Source: Chryseobacterium viscerum | Lineage (GTDB): Bacteria > Bacteroidota > Bacteroidia > Flavobacteriales > Weeksellaceae | Assembly (NCBI RefSeq): GCF_002899945.2 | Contig: NZ_PPEG02000009.1 | Location: 262,243-326,242 of the forward strand | Direction: 5' to 3' | DNA: 64,000 nt | Shown: piece by piece, positions 33,091 through 41,714 of the stretch | Position numbering within the stretch: the stretch's first letter is position 1 | Layout of the letters: each line of letters begins with the position of its first letter | Position numbers and translations under genes: made by a program | Notes under the pieces: model-generated | Databases searched by the model: none | Told to the model about the DNA's origin: nothing | Seen by the model: only the letters and a program-made list of their open reading frames with translations

Positions 33091-33941
33091 TATTTCGCAG
33101 ATAAAAAGTGAGTAAGCTGATTAAAATACCAATCTTTGTCATCGTACATAATGAAATGTAACCCTTTTGAAGCATACTGCATATTGGTGTTTTTCAGGTT
33201 TTTATATTGCTCTTCAATTGAAGGTTTTAAATTTACGAAAAATGACTCCAAAAGAATAAGCGAAGGACACTGTACATTTTTTATTTTGTCTCTTAGATCG
33301 GTATTGGAAAAATCACAGTACATTTTGGCAAAGGTTTTTCGGTCTGATTTCATACTCCAGCCGATCACAGTTTCCTGCATAGAAGGATCAGCCAATAGGC
33401 GGGGGATAGTCTGGGTCTGCATTTTAAGGAACTGCTCATCATTCATCGCTGTTAATTTCTCGATGGTAGAGGTACAGTCGTTGTTTTCTTTAGAAGTAAA
33501 ATTAGGATCTGACAGCGCTGCCAGACAAGGAAGAGTATCTACAATGACGATCTTACCTACAAGCTCCGGATAGTCTGCTGCAATTGCCAGAGCAAGCCCT
33601 CCTCCCATGCTGTGTCCAATGATAATAGGTTTATCAATTTTATGAGTCTTTATATAAGTGGCAATTGCTTTTTCCCAATCTTTAAAACTGGCATCTGCCT
33701 GTGGTTTTGTTCCTGCAAATCCGGCCATTGTTAAGGTGTAACAGGTAAAGTTTTTTTCAAATTTTGCAGTTGTTTCGTTCCATACGTCTCCTGAGGAAGC
33801 AAACCCTGGAATAAATAGTAAAGCCTGAGTTCCTTTTCCGGTCTTTTTTACTTCAAACGGATATGCTGTTTCTTGTCCGAATATATTGCATACTGCTAAA
33901 AAAAATAACATGATAATAAGAAGGAATGTGAATTTTTTCAT
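33090..33941 (-). CDS. Exported alpha/beta hydrolase
   Basis: A 283-residue protein with a signal peptide (KKFTFLLIIMLFFLAVCNIFG) and an alpha/beta hydrolase domain. The nucleophile elbow is IIIGHSMGGGLALA (Ser in GHSMG), the oxyanion segment is LLFIPGFASSG, the acid region is near CPSLILLE and the His is in ASKGLHFIMYDD. It is the first gene of an operon with an ECF sigma factor, a membrane protein and a methyltransferase, joined by stop-start overlaps. A periplasmic hydrolase at the head of a sigma operon is unusual and may be part of its output or sensing. Confidence 0.9.
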   Translation of the reverse strand: MKKFTFLLIIMLFFLAVCNIFGQETAYPFEVKKTGKGTQALLFIPGFASSGDVWNETTAKFEKNFTCYTLTMAGFAGTKPQADASFKDWEKAIATYIKTHKIDKPIIIGHSMGGGLALAIAADYPELVGKIVIVDTLPCLAALSDPNFTSKENNDCTSTIEKLTAMNDEQFLKMQTQTIPRLLADPSMQETVIGWSMKSDRKTFAKMYCDFSNTDLRDKIKNVQCPSLILLESFFVNLKPSIEEQYKNLKNTNMQYASKGLHFIMYDDKDWYFNQLTHFLSAK

Positions 33942-33975
33942 GATTTCTAAAGTTTTAAGGTTTATTTGTCTTTTA

Positions 33976-34001
33976 GAGACGAACCCTTTAAAAATGTTAC
34001 A
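33976..34001 (-). promoter_or_regulatory. Candidate ECF-type promoter of the hydrolase-sigma operon
   Basis: On the minus strand TGTAACA (34001-33995) and CGTCTC (33981-33976) are like the -35 AAC and -10 CGTC boxes of ECF sigma factors. The distance from AAC to CGT is 14 bases, about two shorter than usual, which weakens the call. It lies 35 bases before the hydrolase start. The rest of the gap to 34279 holds only AT-rich sequence and a 24-residue frame I do not trust. Confidence 0.35.
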
Positions 34002-34279
34002 ATAAATTTTAATTTTTTTGAAAAAAAGTTTAAAACTTTTATTATTTATTTTTGTAAGTAATTGTAAAATAGTGCTTTGTGATTGTTGTTTATAATGAAA
34101 TATAAATAAGTAGCTAGGAGTACTAGAAGAAAAATCTCAATCTTAAAACAGTGAAAAGAAATAACTTAAGTGGATTGTATACAGCATGAAAGCCTTTAAA
34201 AATGAATATTTTACTGTATATTTATCACATATGGATCGATGAGGAAGCTTATATCCATAAGCAAAATAAATTTTAAAAA

Positions 34280-34777
34280 ATGAACTTACCACCATACTCA
34301 GATTTCCCCACCATCATCGGAGACACGATTGTATTAAGAAAAATAGAATCCAGTGATGTTCCTGATATCATTTCTATATCATATTACGATGCTGTAGCTG
34401 CTGCCAGCGTAGATGAAGCAGTAGCAATGCAGGATAAGATCAATGCAGATTATGCTAAAGGAGATTCTATACATTGGGGAATAGCGGATAAGTTTTCCAA
34501 TAAAATTGTAGGGACTTGCGGCTATTACAGAGGACTGGACCAGGGAGAGGGAGAGCTTGGCTGTGTGCTTCTTCCGCAGTATTATGGGAGAGGGTATATG
34601 ACACAAGCAATGAAAATGGCTGTACAATTTGGATTAGAGACCATACAACTCACCCATATAGGAGCAATCACCTCTAAAGATAATGAAAGCGCAATAAAAC
34701 TAATGGAACGCCTGAATTTTGTAAAGATCGCAGATTTACCAGATAATGAAATTGAATACCAGTATATTACATCCTGA
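34280..34777 (+). CDS. GNAT acetyltransferase (RimJ/RimL-like)
   Basis: A 165-residue GNAT of the RimJ/RimL group. The N-terminal TIVLRKIESSDVPDI segment, WGIADKFSNKIVGTCGYYRG, LGCVLLPQYYGRGYMTQAMK (acetyl-CoA loop G-R-G-Y) and NESAIKLMERLNFVKI ending are typical. RimJ/L enzymes acetylate protein N-termini, but many paralogues have other acceptors. It is a single gene, convergent with the DUF4919 gene. Confidence 0.92.
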   Translation: MNLPPYSDFPTIIGDTIVLRKIESSDVPDIISISYYDAVAAASVDEAVAMQDKINADYAKGDSIHWGIADKFSNKIVGTCGYYRGLDQGEGELGCVLLPQYYGRGYMTQAMKMAVQFGLETIQLTHIGAITSKDNESAIKLMERLNFVKIADLPDNEIEYQYITS

Positions 34778-34801
34778 TAAACTCAAAATATTTAAAGCAG
34801 A

Positions 34802-35476
34802 TTAATCTACTATTCTTCCGTAAAATCTGCTGATATCAAAATAAAAACCTGGAATTTTATATTTGCCTTTTTCAAATTCCTGATAATCACACTTCCCATC
34901 GTGGCTTTGTGCTTTGGTTTCCATTTGAAATCTGTTCAAAAGTACATATTCATCAGTAACGGAAATGACATGAAAACCTGTTTCACATTTCAAACCATCA
35001 CCGGAAGTAAGAATTGCTCCTAATAACCCGTGGAAGTTTCCTGCAATTTTTTTGGCAGTGTCATCATCGTTATTCAAATGGTACAAATAAGCGAGATAAT
35101 TCATGGCACGCAGATCCAGTGGATTTTCATCCAAAGCATCCAGGAACAGCTGGATTCCTTTCGAAAGATCTTTTTGTGAAATACCTTCACCACGATAATA
35201 TTTGGCTACTTCTTCCGCTTTCTTCCCTATTTTATAAGGTTTATATTCTTTTTGAAAGGTATAACCGAAGTAAAGATGGCGGTATTGATTGGTTGTAAGA
35301 AGCGTATCATTCTTTTTTAAACTTTTTAAAAGTTCCGGATAATAGAATTCTGAGTTTTTATTCTCAATATTTTTTTGAATTAAAGCATAATCCGGTGCTT
35401 TGAATTCCAGCTTCTGAGCCTGTAAAAAGCTAAGCTGTATTAAAAAGAATAATAAGAAGAATGCTTTGGTATTCAT
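34802..35476 (-). CDS. Exported DUF4919 family protein
   Basis: A 224-residue protein with a signal peptide (MNTKAFFLLFFLIQLSFLQAQ) and a TPR-like helical core matching DUF4919 of Bacteroidetes (YRHLYFGYTFQKEYKPYKIG, GIQLFLDALDENPLDLRAMN, and a C-terminal FYFDISRFYGRI). Function unknown. The ATG at 35476 was chosen over a GTG at 35506 because a full promoter (TTG at 35534-35532, 18-base spacer, TAACTTTG at 35513-35506) starts transcription downstream of the GTG. Confidence 0.88.
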   Translation of the reverse strand: MNTKAFFLLFFLIQLSFLQAQKLEFKAPDYALIQKNIENKNSEFYYPELLKSLKKNDTLLTTNQYRHLYFGYTFQKEYKPYKIGKKAEEVAKYYRGEGISQKDLSKGIQLFLDALDENPLDLRAMNYLAYLYHLNNDDDTAKKIAGNFHGLLGAILTSGDGLKCETGFHVISVTDEYVLLNRFQMETKAQSHDGKCDYQEFEKGKYKIPGFYFDISRFYGRIVD

Positions 35477-35505
35477 GGATTGTATAGCGTTGTTACAATT
35501 TTTCA

Positions 35506-35534
35506 CAAAGTTAAAAATACAAAATATGTATCAA
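35506..35534 (-). promoter_or_regulatory. Promoter of the DUF4919 gene
   Basis: Minus strand: -33 TTG (35534-35532), 18-base spacer, -7 TAACTTTG (35513-35506). It is one of the most complete Bacteroidetes promoters in the window. Confidence 0.6.
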
Positions 35535-35695
35535 TTGGATAATATCATCTGATAATTTTTAAAAAATACAATAAAATGTTATCAAAGTGTTATTTCGTGT
35601 TGATAAATTTACTAACTTTATTCGGAATTTGAGAGGTTACCCCTAACATTGAGAGGGGTAAATGTAATTTTTAATTAAAAAACCAAAAAATATTA

Positions 35696-35914
35696 ATGAG
35701 TAGTAGTAATATACAAGATGAATTTAAAGTCTTCAAAGACGAATTGAGAAAGTTAAATATCGAAGTACAGAAAGTTGTAAAAGTAGGAAACGGTAGTATG
35801 GATTTCCATGAGGTTTTCTACAAATCGCCGAGGTATGAAGAGGTAAAAAGTATATATGTTCAGCGTCATAATCTGGACAGTATGATTGAAAAATTTAAAC
35901 AAGCCTATCATTAA
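35696..35914 (+). CDS. Small hypothetical protein
   Basis: A 72-residue charged cytoplasmic protein, largely helical by look (DEFKVFKDELRKLNIEVQKV at residues ~8-27), with no family I recognise. The start ATG is preceded by a long AT-rich leader and the gene is closed by an excellent terminator eight bases later. That own terminator and the regular codon use argue that it is a real, monocistronic gene. Confidence 0.75.
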   Translation: MSSSNIQDEFKVFKDELRKLNIEVQKVVKVGNGSMDFHEVFYKSPRYEEVKSIYVQRHNLDSMIEKFKQAYH

Positions 35915-35921
35915 AAAATAG

Positions 35922-35960
35922 AACATGCGCCACAGATTCCCTGTGGCGCATGTTTTTTAT
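35922..35960. terminator. Strong terminator between convergent genes
   Basis: A perfect 14-bp stem (35922-35935 with 35941-35954; core CATGCGCCACAG) and ATTCC loop, followed by T residues. It serves the small gene and possibly the convergent MFS gene. Confidence 0.93.
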
Positions 35961-35974
35961 AAGAGTATAAGATA

Positions 35975-37267
35975 TTAATCTTTATCCAGTGTTGAGGTCT
36001 TTTTGGTATCTTTCATTCCGATGTACACGACCAGAGAAAAAAGAATACATCCTGTAATGTACCAGTAAAAGTATTCTTCGGAACCAATCTTTTTAAACCA
36101 AAGAGCGATATATTCTGCTGTTCCCCCAAATACCGCTACTGTAACTGCATAAGGCAGTCCTACACCAAGTGCCCTGATTTCGGAAGGGAAAAGCTCAGCC
36201 TTTACTACAGCATTGATAGAAGTGTATCCGCTTACAATAATTAAAGCGGCCATAATCAGGAAAAATGCACCCCACATTGAAGTCGTTGTACTGAGTGCTG
36301 TAAGAAGTGGAACAGTACATAAAGTTCCCAGGATCCCAAAACCTAAAAGAAGAGGTCTTCTTCCGATCTTGTCGGACAATGCTCCAAATACGGGCTGAAG
36401 ACAGGCAAATATAAATAATGAAATAAACGAGACCAAGGTAGATTCTTCCTTCGTAAGATGTACCGTATTCACCAGGAATTTCTGCATGTAAGTCGTATAG
36501 GTATAAAATGCCAGTGTTCCTCCTAAGGTTAATCCTATAACGGTAAGTAAGGCTTTCGGGTGTTTCATAAGTTCCTTCACAGTTCCTTTTTTCTTTTCAT
36601 TCACCTCTTTTTTATTCTCAAAAGCTTCCGTTTCATGAAGATTAGCCCGAAGGTACAGTGCAATGATAGAAAGCATAGCTCCAATCACAAAAGGAATTCT
36701 CCATCCCCAATCTTCCAGTTGAGCTTCAGTCAGCAGTAATTTCTGTAAAATAAGCTGAATTCCCAAAGCGATAAGCTGTCCGCCAATCAGAGTGACATAT
36801 TGAAAACTTGAATAAAATCCTCTTCTCTCCTGTGTGGCCATTTCACTGAGGTACGTTGCCGAAACACCGTATTCTCCGCCGACGCTAAGTCCCTGAAGCA
36901 ATCTTGCAAGCAAAAGTAATAAGGGAGCCAAGATACCGATGGATTGATAAGTTGGGGTAAGCGCAATAAGCAGCGATCCGAAAGACATAAGCAGTACCGA
37001 AAGGGTCATCGCTTTCTTTCTTCCCACCTTATCTGCAATACTCCCGAACATCCATCCGCCGATAGGACGCATAAGAAAACCTACAGCAAATATTCCTGCG
37101 GTATTCATCAGTTGTGCATTAAGGTCAGAGTCCGGGAAAAAAGAATGTGAAAAATAAATGGCAAAGGCTGCATAGGCATACCAGTCATACCATTCGACAA
37201 GATTTCCGATAGATCCGCCTATAATGGCTTTGATTCTTTGAGCGGTGGTAATAGAGGTTGGGTTCAT
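35975..37267 (-). CDS. kgtP: MHS-family MFS transporter, alpha-ketoglutarate permease type
   Basis: A 430-residue 12-helix proton symporter. It is very like E. coli KgtP: SIGNLVEWYDWYAYAAFAIY, FAVGFLMRPIGGWMFGSIAD, DKVGRKKAMTLSVLLMSFGS, LARLLQGLSVGGEYGVSATY and GFYSSFQYVTLIGGQLIALG. The metabolite:H+ symporter family carries 2-oxoglutarate, citrate, proline/betaine or shikimate; the KgtP match is the best by memory, but substrate should be treated as probable. It lacks the C-terminal coiled coil of ProP. It is a single gene. Confidence 0.9.
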   Translation of the reverse strand: MNPTSITTAQRIKAIIGGSIGNLVEWYDWYAYAAFAIYFSHSFFPDSDLNAQLMNTAGIFAVGFLMRPIGGWMFGSIADKVGRKKAMTLSVLLMSFGSLLIALTPTYQSIGILAPLLLLLARLLQGLSVGGEYGVSATYLSEMATQERRGFYSSFQYVTLIGGQLIALGIQLILQKLLLTEAQLEDWGWRIPFVIGAMLSIIALYLRANLHETEAFENKKEVNEKKKGTVKELMKHPKALLTVIGLTLGGTLAFYTYTTYMQKFLVNTVHLTKEESTLVSFISLFIFACLQPVFGALSDKIGRRPLLLGFGILGTLCTVPLLTALSTTTSMWGAFFLIMAALIIVSGYTSINAVVKAELFPSEIRALGVGLPYAVTVAVFGGTAEYIALWFKKIGSEEYFYWYITGCILFSLVVYIGMKDTKKTSTLDKD

Positions 37268-37330
37268 AGATATTATTTTCAGTCAGGTTTTCTAATAACG
37301 GCATCCAAGATACAAATTTCATAAAAAAAT

Positions 37331-37355
37331 AAACCGCTCTGAAAAAGAACGGTTT
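37331..37355 (-). terminator. Terminator of the DUF3575-like gene (recurrent hairpin family)
   Basis: AAACCGCTCT-gaaaa-AGAACGGTTT; on the minus strand it is followed by T-rich sequence. Related hairpins occur at 49711, 57151 and 58109, each just after a minus-strand gene. Confidence 0.8.
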
Positions 37356-37377
37356 GAGTATACTGGGGTTGTATATT

Positions 37378-38130
37378 TTAAAATCTATATCCTATAGAAA
37401 GTCCGCTTCTGAAACCAGCCCACGGTCCGTCCACTTTTATTCTGGCACCATTGGCATTGGTTTCTACCGAATACTTTACAAACGGAATATCCAGGTTTTC
37501 AATTTCCTTTTTAAGCTGAGCCTGCATATCAGGAGTCAGTACATAATCTGATGTCATAGTAAAATCACCTTTTCCGCTTCCATAGTGAGCTCCTGCGATC
37601 CAGAAATCCAGTACAAGATTCTGACTTCTGGTCAGAAAGAACTGAACTCCGACCATTAATCCTCCACTGTTTCCATTAGTGTCTCCCTGACCTTTAAGCG
37701 GGATTTGATAGGTAATTGCATTAGGACCATTGTAATCATAATAAAAATCAAAAGTATTGGAAGTAACACTTGAATATCTGTAATACGGTGCAAAATAAAA
37801 TCCTTTTCCATAGCCCCTTCCAATGTAAAACCTTGGTTCTATGGTGAAATTCGTAGCTTTTACTCTAAGATTCTGGAATCTTTTCTCGTCTTCATCTTTC
37901 AGAAAGGCATTGATGAAAGGTACTTTTCCTTCCGGCATTGTTCCGAAACCGATGTTTAAGGAAAACCATTGGTTGATGGCCCGCTCATAAGACAGATTAA
38001 TGTTTCTGAATGCATAAGCCGTGACATTGGTCTTGACGATATTCATCTTTTCTGCCGAACTGTTTTCAATTTCCTGAGCTTCCAACGCAGAAAACAGGAA
38101 GCACGGAATTAATATGAATGCTTTTTTCAT
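37378..38130 (-). CDS. Outer-membrane beta-barrel protein (DUF3575-like)
   Basis: A 250-residue exported protein with a signal peptide (MKKAFILIPCFLFSALEAQ) and a pattern of amphipathic strands ending in SIGYRF with a terminal Phe, as in eight-stranded outer-membrane barrels. NIVKTNVTAYAFRNINLSYE and RFYIGRGYGKGFYFAPYYRY match DUF3575-type Bacteroidetes proteins. Function unknown. The ATG at 38130 starts the signal peptide; an in-frame ATG at 38187 would add 19 residues. Confidence 0.85.
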   Translation of the reverse strand: MKKAFILIPCFLFSALEAQEIENSSAEKMNIVKTNVTAYAFRNINLSYERAINQWFSLNIGFGTMPEGKVPFINAFLKDEDEKRFQNLRVKATNFTIEPRFYIGRGYGKGFYFAPYYRYSSVTSNTFDFYYDYNGPNAITYQIPLKGQGDTNGNSGGLMVGVQFFLTRSQNLVLDFWIAGAHYGSGKGDFTMTSDYVLTPDMQAQLKKEIENLDIPFVKYSVETNANGARIKVDGPWAGFRSGLSIGYRF

Positions 38131-38295
38131 GACTCTATATTTTGTGATGTAAAAAAATACCAGCAAAAAACGGGCTGAATTTAACATAATAATTAGAATT
38201 TAAAGAAAATTTATTGATAATTTTATTAGGTTATGGTTATAAATGTAATATACATCGGTGATTAATTGTCCTAATAGTATAATTCATCTTCAGAC

Positions 38296-40380
38296 ATGAA
38301 AAAAACTATTTATACCATATTCTTTCTTTGCGGAACTTTTATTTTTTCCCAGGAGAAAAAAAATGATACGGCTGATGCTTCAGCAACCAAAGAAATTCAG
38401 GAAGTTATTTTGAAATCACAACGTAAAAAACAGTTTGCCGATAAAGCGGTTTATACTTTTGATAAAGAAGCCTTGGAAAGAGCACGCTATGCAAAAGATC
38501 TGCTTCGTACACTTCCTGAATTACAGCTGGATCCGGTAGCCAATACAATTACCAGTACCAAAGGAGGAACTACACTATTTCTTATCAACGGAATTGAAGC
38601 TACAGATATGCAGATCCGAAGTGTTGCTCCAAGTGAAGTTGTCAAGGTAGAATATTATGATATTCCGCCTGCAAGATGGGCAACACGGGCAGATACTGTG
38701 GTCAATATTCTGACAAGATCTACGGAAACGGGGTATGTTTTCGGAGCGGATGTTTCTACTGCTCCCAATACCGGATTTGTGAATGGTTCTGCCTACGCCA
38801 ATTATACCAAAGGAAAAAATAACTTCGGACTTGAATATTCCCTGAACCTGAGAGATTATAATGACAGAAGAGTAAATAGTGTTTATGATTATCAGCTGAA
38901 CGGAAATCATTACCGTTCTGATGAAAACAGAACCGATCATTTTGGATATACATTCCAGAACGTTGCCTTGCGCTATACCAGGCTTGTTCCTGATAACTAT
39001 GCTTTTCAGGCAAAACTGAATATGGATATTTTCAGCAGATTTTCAAAAGGAGTAGGGCAGAGTGTCTTTACAGAGGATAATCTGAAAGAAGAACACGCGA
39101 TGTTTAAAAATAATAATTCAGATTATGTGATTCCCAAGCTGGACCTTTATTATTCTAAAAAGATAGGTGAAAAAGATGAGCTGAGCATTAATGTGGTGGG
39201 GTCTCATTATACCACCAATACTTCGGAAACAGCCAAAGAATGGGTGGTTGGGTCAGGACTTTCAGTATATGACAATGATATGGTTCTGAAAGCAAAACAG
39301 ACGAGTCTGGTGGGAGAGCTGGCTCATACCCATGATTTCAAAGCCGGAAAACTTTCATCCGGATATCGTATTTCAAGATCGTCTATTTCCAATGACCTGA
39401 ATAATCTTGCCGGATATTCTCAATACAATGTTACCTATCTGGAGCAGTATTTGTATACTGAATTTGCAGGAAAAGTAGATCAATTCAGTTACCGTATTGG
39501 AGCCGGACTTACCAATATTCACAACAAAAGTGCAGAAAATACTTTTGATGAATGGACCTTTACTCCCAAGGTTATTTTAGCATATCAGATTAAAGGAAAT
39601 CAGAATCTTCGTTTTACAGCAAGTTATAATCCTGTAAGTCCATGGAGTAATGCTTTGAGTAGTAATGTTGTACAGCTGGCGCCTAATATTGTTCAAAGAG
39701 GAAATCCTTTTTTAGAATCTCAGCAGGTCTTTTCTAATAACCTGACGTATTCTTTTAATAATAAATATTTTGATTTTAATGCAGGCTTGTTTTACCGGTA
39801 TACCAACAGGGTGATCAATCAATATTATGTTCAGGATGATGTATTGGGAGGCTACGCGCTGACGTATGAAAACGGGAAAAATGGACAGCGATATGGAGTA
39901 CAACTGACGGGGTCTTATAAACCTTTCGGGAATAGCCTACTTGTTATAAAAGCAGTTATTACACCGACTTCTGAAACCGTGAGGACAAGTAAAGGGGCTT
40001 TGATCAAAAATGATTATTTAGGAAATTATTTTTCGCTTTCCTCAGAATATAAATCATTCTCTGTTCAATACCAGTTCAATATTCCCGTATATAATCTTAG
40101 TGGAGCCTTTCTTAATACCAACGAGAATCAGAATAATATTTTTATCAGCTATAAACACAAAAACTGGACATTTTCCACAGGAATGTACTGGATAGGAATG
40201 CCATCGGAATATAAAACGAAAAGTTTGCCGGAAAGTTTAGTAGACTATAAAGTTCATACCCAGATTATGAACAATAAATCAATGTTTGTGCTAGGGCTAA
40301 GTTATGATTTCTCAAAAGGTAAAAAAACAGAGATCCAGCGAAAGCTTAATAATGAAACTGCTCCTGCCGCTACTTTTTAA
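38296..40380 (+). CDS. TonB-dependent-receptor-like outer-membrane protein
   Basis: A 694-residue outer-membrane protein with a signal peptide (KKTIYTIFFLCGTFIFSQ), a plug-like domain (residues ~35-140; EIQEVILKSQRKKQFADKAV, DLLRTLPELQLDPVANTITS, LFLINGIEATDMQIRSVAPS, VKVEYYDIPPARWATRADTV) and a large beta barrel (outer membrane beta-barrel family, PF14905-type). Unlike many relatives it lacks an N-terminal carboxypeptidase-regulatory-like fold. It probably imports or binds a peptide, metal or glycan; ligand unknown. A single gene, followed by a dispersed repeat. Confidence 0.88.
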   Translation: MKKTIYTIFFLCGTFIFSQEKKNDTADASATKEIQEVILKSQRKKQFADKAVYTFDKEALERARYAKDLLRTLPELQLDPVANTITSTKGGTTLFLINGIEATDMQIRSVAPSEVVKVEYYDIPPARWATRADTVVNILTRSTETGYVFGADVSTAPNTGFVNGSAYANYTKGKNNFGLEYSLNLRDYNDRRVNSVYDYQLNGNHYRSDENRTDHFGYTFQNVALRYTRLVPDNYAFQAKLNMDIFSRFSKGVGQSVFTEDNLKEEHAMFKNNNSDYVIPKLDLYYSKKIGEKDELSINVVGSHYTTNTSETAKEWVVGSGLSVYDNDMVLKAKQTSLVGELAHTHDFKAGKLSSGYRISRSSISNDLNNLAGYSQYNVTYLEQYLYTEFAGKVDQFSYRIGAGLTNIHNKSAENTFDEWTFTPKVILAYQIKGNQNLRFTASYNPVSPWSNALSSNVVQLAPNIVQRGNPFLESQQVFSNNLTYSFNNKYFDFNAGLFYRYTNRVINQYYVQDDVLGGYALTYENGKNGQRYGVQLTGSYKPFGNSLLVIKAVITPTSETVRTSKGALIKNDYLGNYFSLSSEYKSFSVQYQFNIPVYNLSGAFLNTNENQNNIFISYKHKNWTFSTGMYWIGMPSEYKTKSLPESLVDYKVHTQIMNNKSMFVLGLSYDFSKGKKTEIQRKLNNETAPAATF

Positions 40381-40394
40381 AAACAATTTTGAAA

Positions 40395-40545
40395 ATAGGA
40401 TGGAGGTGGGGAGCTGGAAGAGGGGAGTTCATATAGTGCAGACCATTACTGCAGATTATTATTTTGCTAGAAAAGAATAAAGACTGAGCTCTATTTGTTC
40501 TTAGGCTGAAATAGCTTCCATCCTCCAACCTCCAGCTTCCTTACC
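40395..40545. repeat. Inverted-repeat-ended dispersed element, copy 2 (MITE-like)
   Basis: The left end AGGATGGAGG-tgggGAGCTGGAAG and the right end CTTCCATCCTCCAACCTCCA then GCTTCC are imperfect inverted repeats. In reverse complement the element resembles 22777-22912 in its ends and in an internal TGCACTA. It contains no frame. Confidence 0.55.
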
Positions 40546-40546
40546 A

Positions 40547-40585
40547 AAAAAATCCCGTTCAACAGATTGAACGGGATTTTTTTTT
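40547..40585. terminator. Bidirectional terminator between convergent genes
   Basis: A 12-bp stem (40551-40562 with 40567-40578; AATCCCGTTCAA), CAGA loop, A-run on the left and T-run on the right. It serves both the TonB-like gene and the T9SS gene. Confidence 0.93.
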
Positions 40586-41582
40586 ATTTCTTAATGAATT
40601 TTGTGTTCTTTTTATCAGTTGTATTTTTTCCGCTGATCTCAATAAAATAAGAAGCTGGCGGAAGGTCTGAGATTTGTATGTTTCCTGATTTTACATCTGA
40701 AGTTTTAACCAGTTTTCCATCCAGGCTGTAAATATTTGCTTTTGAATAATGATCGGTATTTCCTTTAAAGCCAATAAAATCCTGTGCCGGGTTAGGATAA
40801 ACGATTAAATTCTCCTTCTTTGCCGCATTGCTGATAGACAGGAATGTTTCGCTTAAAGCCTGAGCACTTGAAGTCGACTGGTTGATACTTAGCAATGGTA
40901 CACTGATGTTTCCATTGGTAGCGCTCAATAATGCATATCTGTGAGAAGCGTCATAATAAGCATATGCTGTATTGGTAGCTGTTCCGATCGGGTTGGCGTA
41001 AATAACATCAAAAGATGCATATAAATTAAAGTTTTGGGTATACTTTACTCTAAGAACGTTACTGTATGTCTGATTTCCTACAATCAAGGTTCCGTATGCA
41101 TCTGCCTGAGTTGAAAGGGTACCGCTGAACAATCCGTTGGCAACAGATGAAGTGAAGGTTCCTTTAGCAGTATCATTCTGAGCCGGTCCATAGGTTGTTG
41201 GATAATTATTATAAGTACCGTTATCAACATTGAAGTTTAAAGTAGCCTGTGGATTTACAATTCCTGTAATTTCCAGCTTAGTTGCAGATGCTTTATAATA
41301 AATAGTGTTTGTTCCATCTACCATTTTAATCGTAGAACCCGGAAATGTTGTGATTTCAGAAGAAGTAGGAGTAGAATAAGTAGTTTGTGAAGAAGTACCC
41401 ATCGTAAGACTTCCATTTGAAAACGTAACATTAGCCCCTGTTGCAGAGTTGTTTACAGTTCCGTTTAATTGATTGTAGTTAACAATGTCTCCCGAAATAG
41501 GATCGTTGGCTGCTTTTGTCAGCGTAATCTGCGCAGAAAGCATGGCAGAAGTTCCCAGTAGAAAGAATATAGCTTTTTTCAT
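40584..41582 (-). CDS. Secreted protein with T9SS sorting domain
   Basis: A 332-residue exported protein: signal peptide (MKKAIFFLLGTSAMLSAQ), a Ser/Thr/Asn-rich beta domain of ~230 residues with no family I recognise, and a type A sorting domain from about residue 265 (NLIVYPNPAQDFIGFKGNTD, NIYSLDGKLVKTSDVKSGN, LPPASYFIEISGK). The T9SS should export it to the surface. The composition suggests a surface or adhesion role, but no function can be assigned. The ATG at 41582 fits the signal peptide. Confidence 0.88.
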   Translation of the reverse strand: MKKAIFFLLGTSAMLSAQITLTKAANDPISGDIVNYNQLNGTVNNSATGANVTFSNGSLTMGTSSQTTYSTPTSSEITTFPGSTIKMVDGTNTIYYKASATKLEITGIVNPQATLNFNVDNGTYNNYPTTYGPAQNDTAKGTFTSSVANGLFSGTLSTQADAYGTLIVGNQTYSNVLRVKYTQNFNLYASFDVIYANPIGTATNTAYAYYDASHRYALLSATNGNISVPLLSINQSTSSAQALSETFLSISNAAKKENLIVYPNPAQDFIGFKGNTDHYSKANIYSLDGKLVKTSDVKSGNIQISDLPPASYFIEISGKNTTDKKNTKFIKK

Positions 41583-41660
41583 AGTAATTTTTTTGTTAAA
41601 GTTAATTAAAAACACAATTCGAATTTTAATTTAACTTGTTTTTAGTTAAATATTTAAAGA

Positions 41661-41691
41661 AACCGCCGGATGATCATATCATCCGGCGGTT
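41661..41691 (-). terminator. Terminator after ribB
   Basis: A perfect 14-bp stem (41661-41674 with 41678-41691; AACCGCCGGATGAT) and a CAT loop, 23 bases past the ribB stop. On the minus strand TCTTTAAATATTT follows. Confidence 0.88.
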
Positions 41692-41714
41692 CTGTACGTT
41701 AAATAAATTTAAGT

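Noticed and set aside
34202..34276. 24-residue frame just before the GNAT gene
   Set aside because: Composition is that of AT-rich intergenic DNA; no promoter or conserved look.
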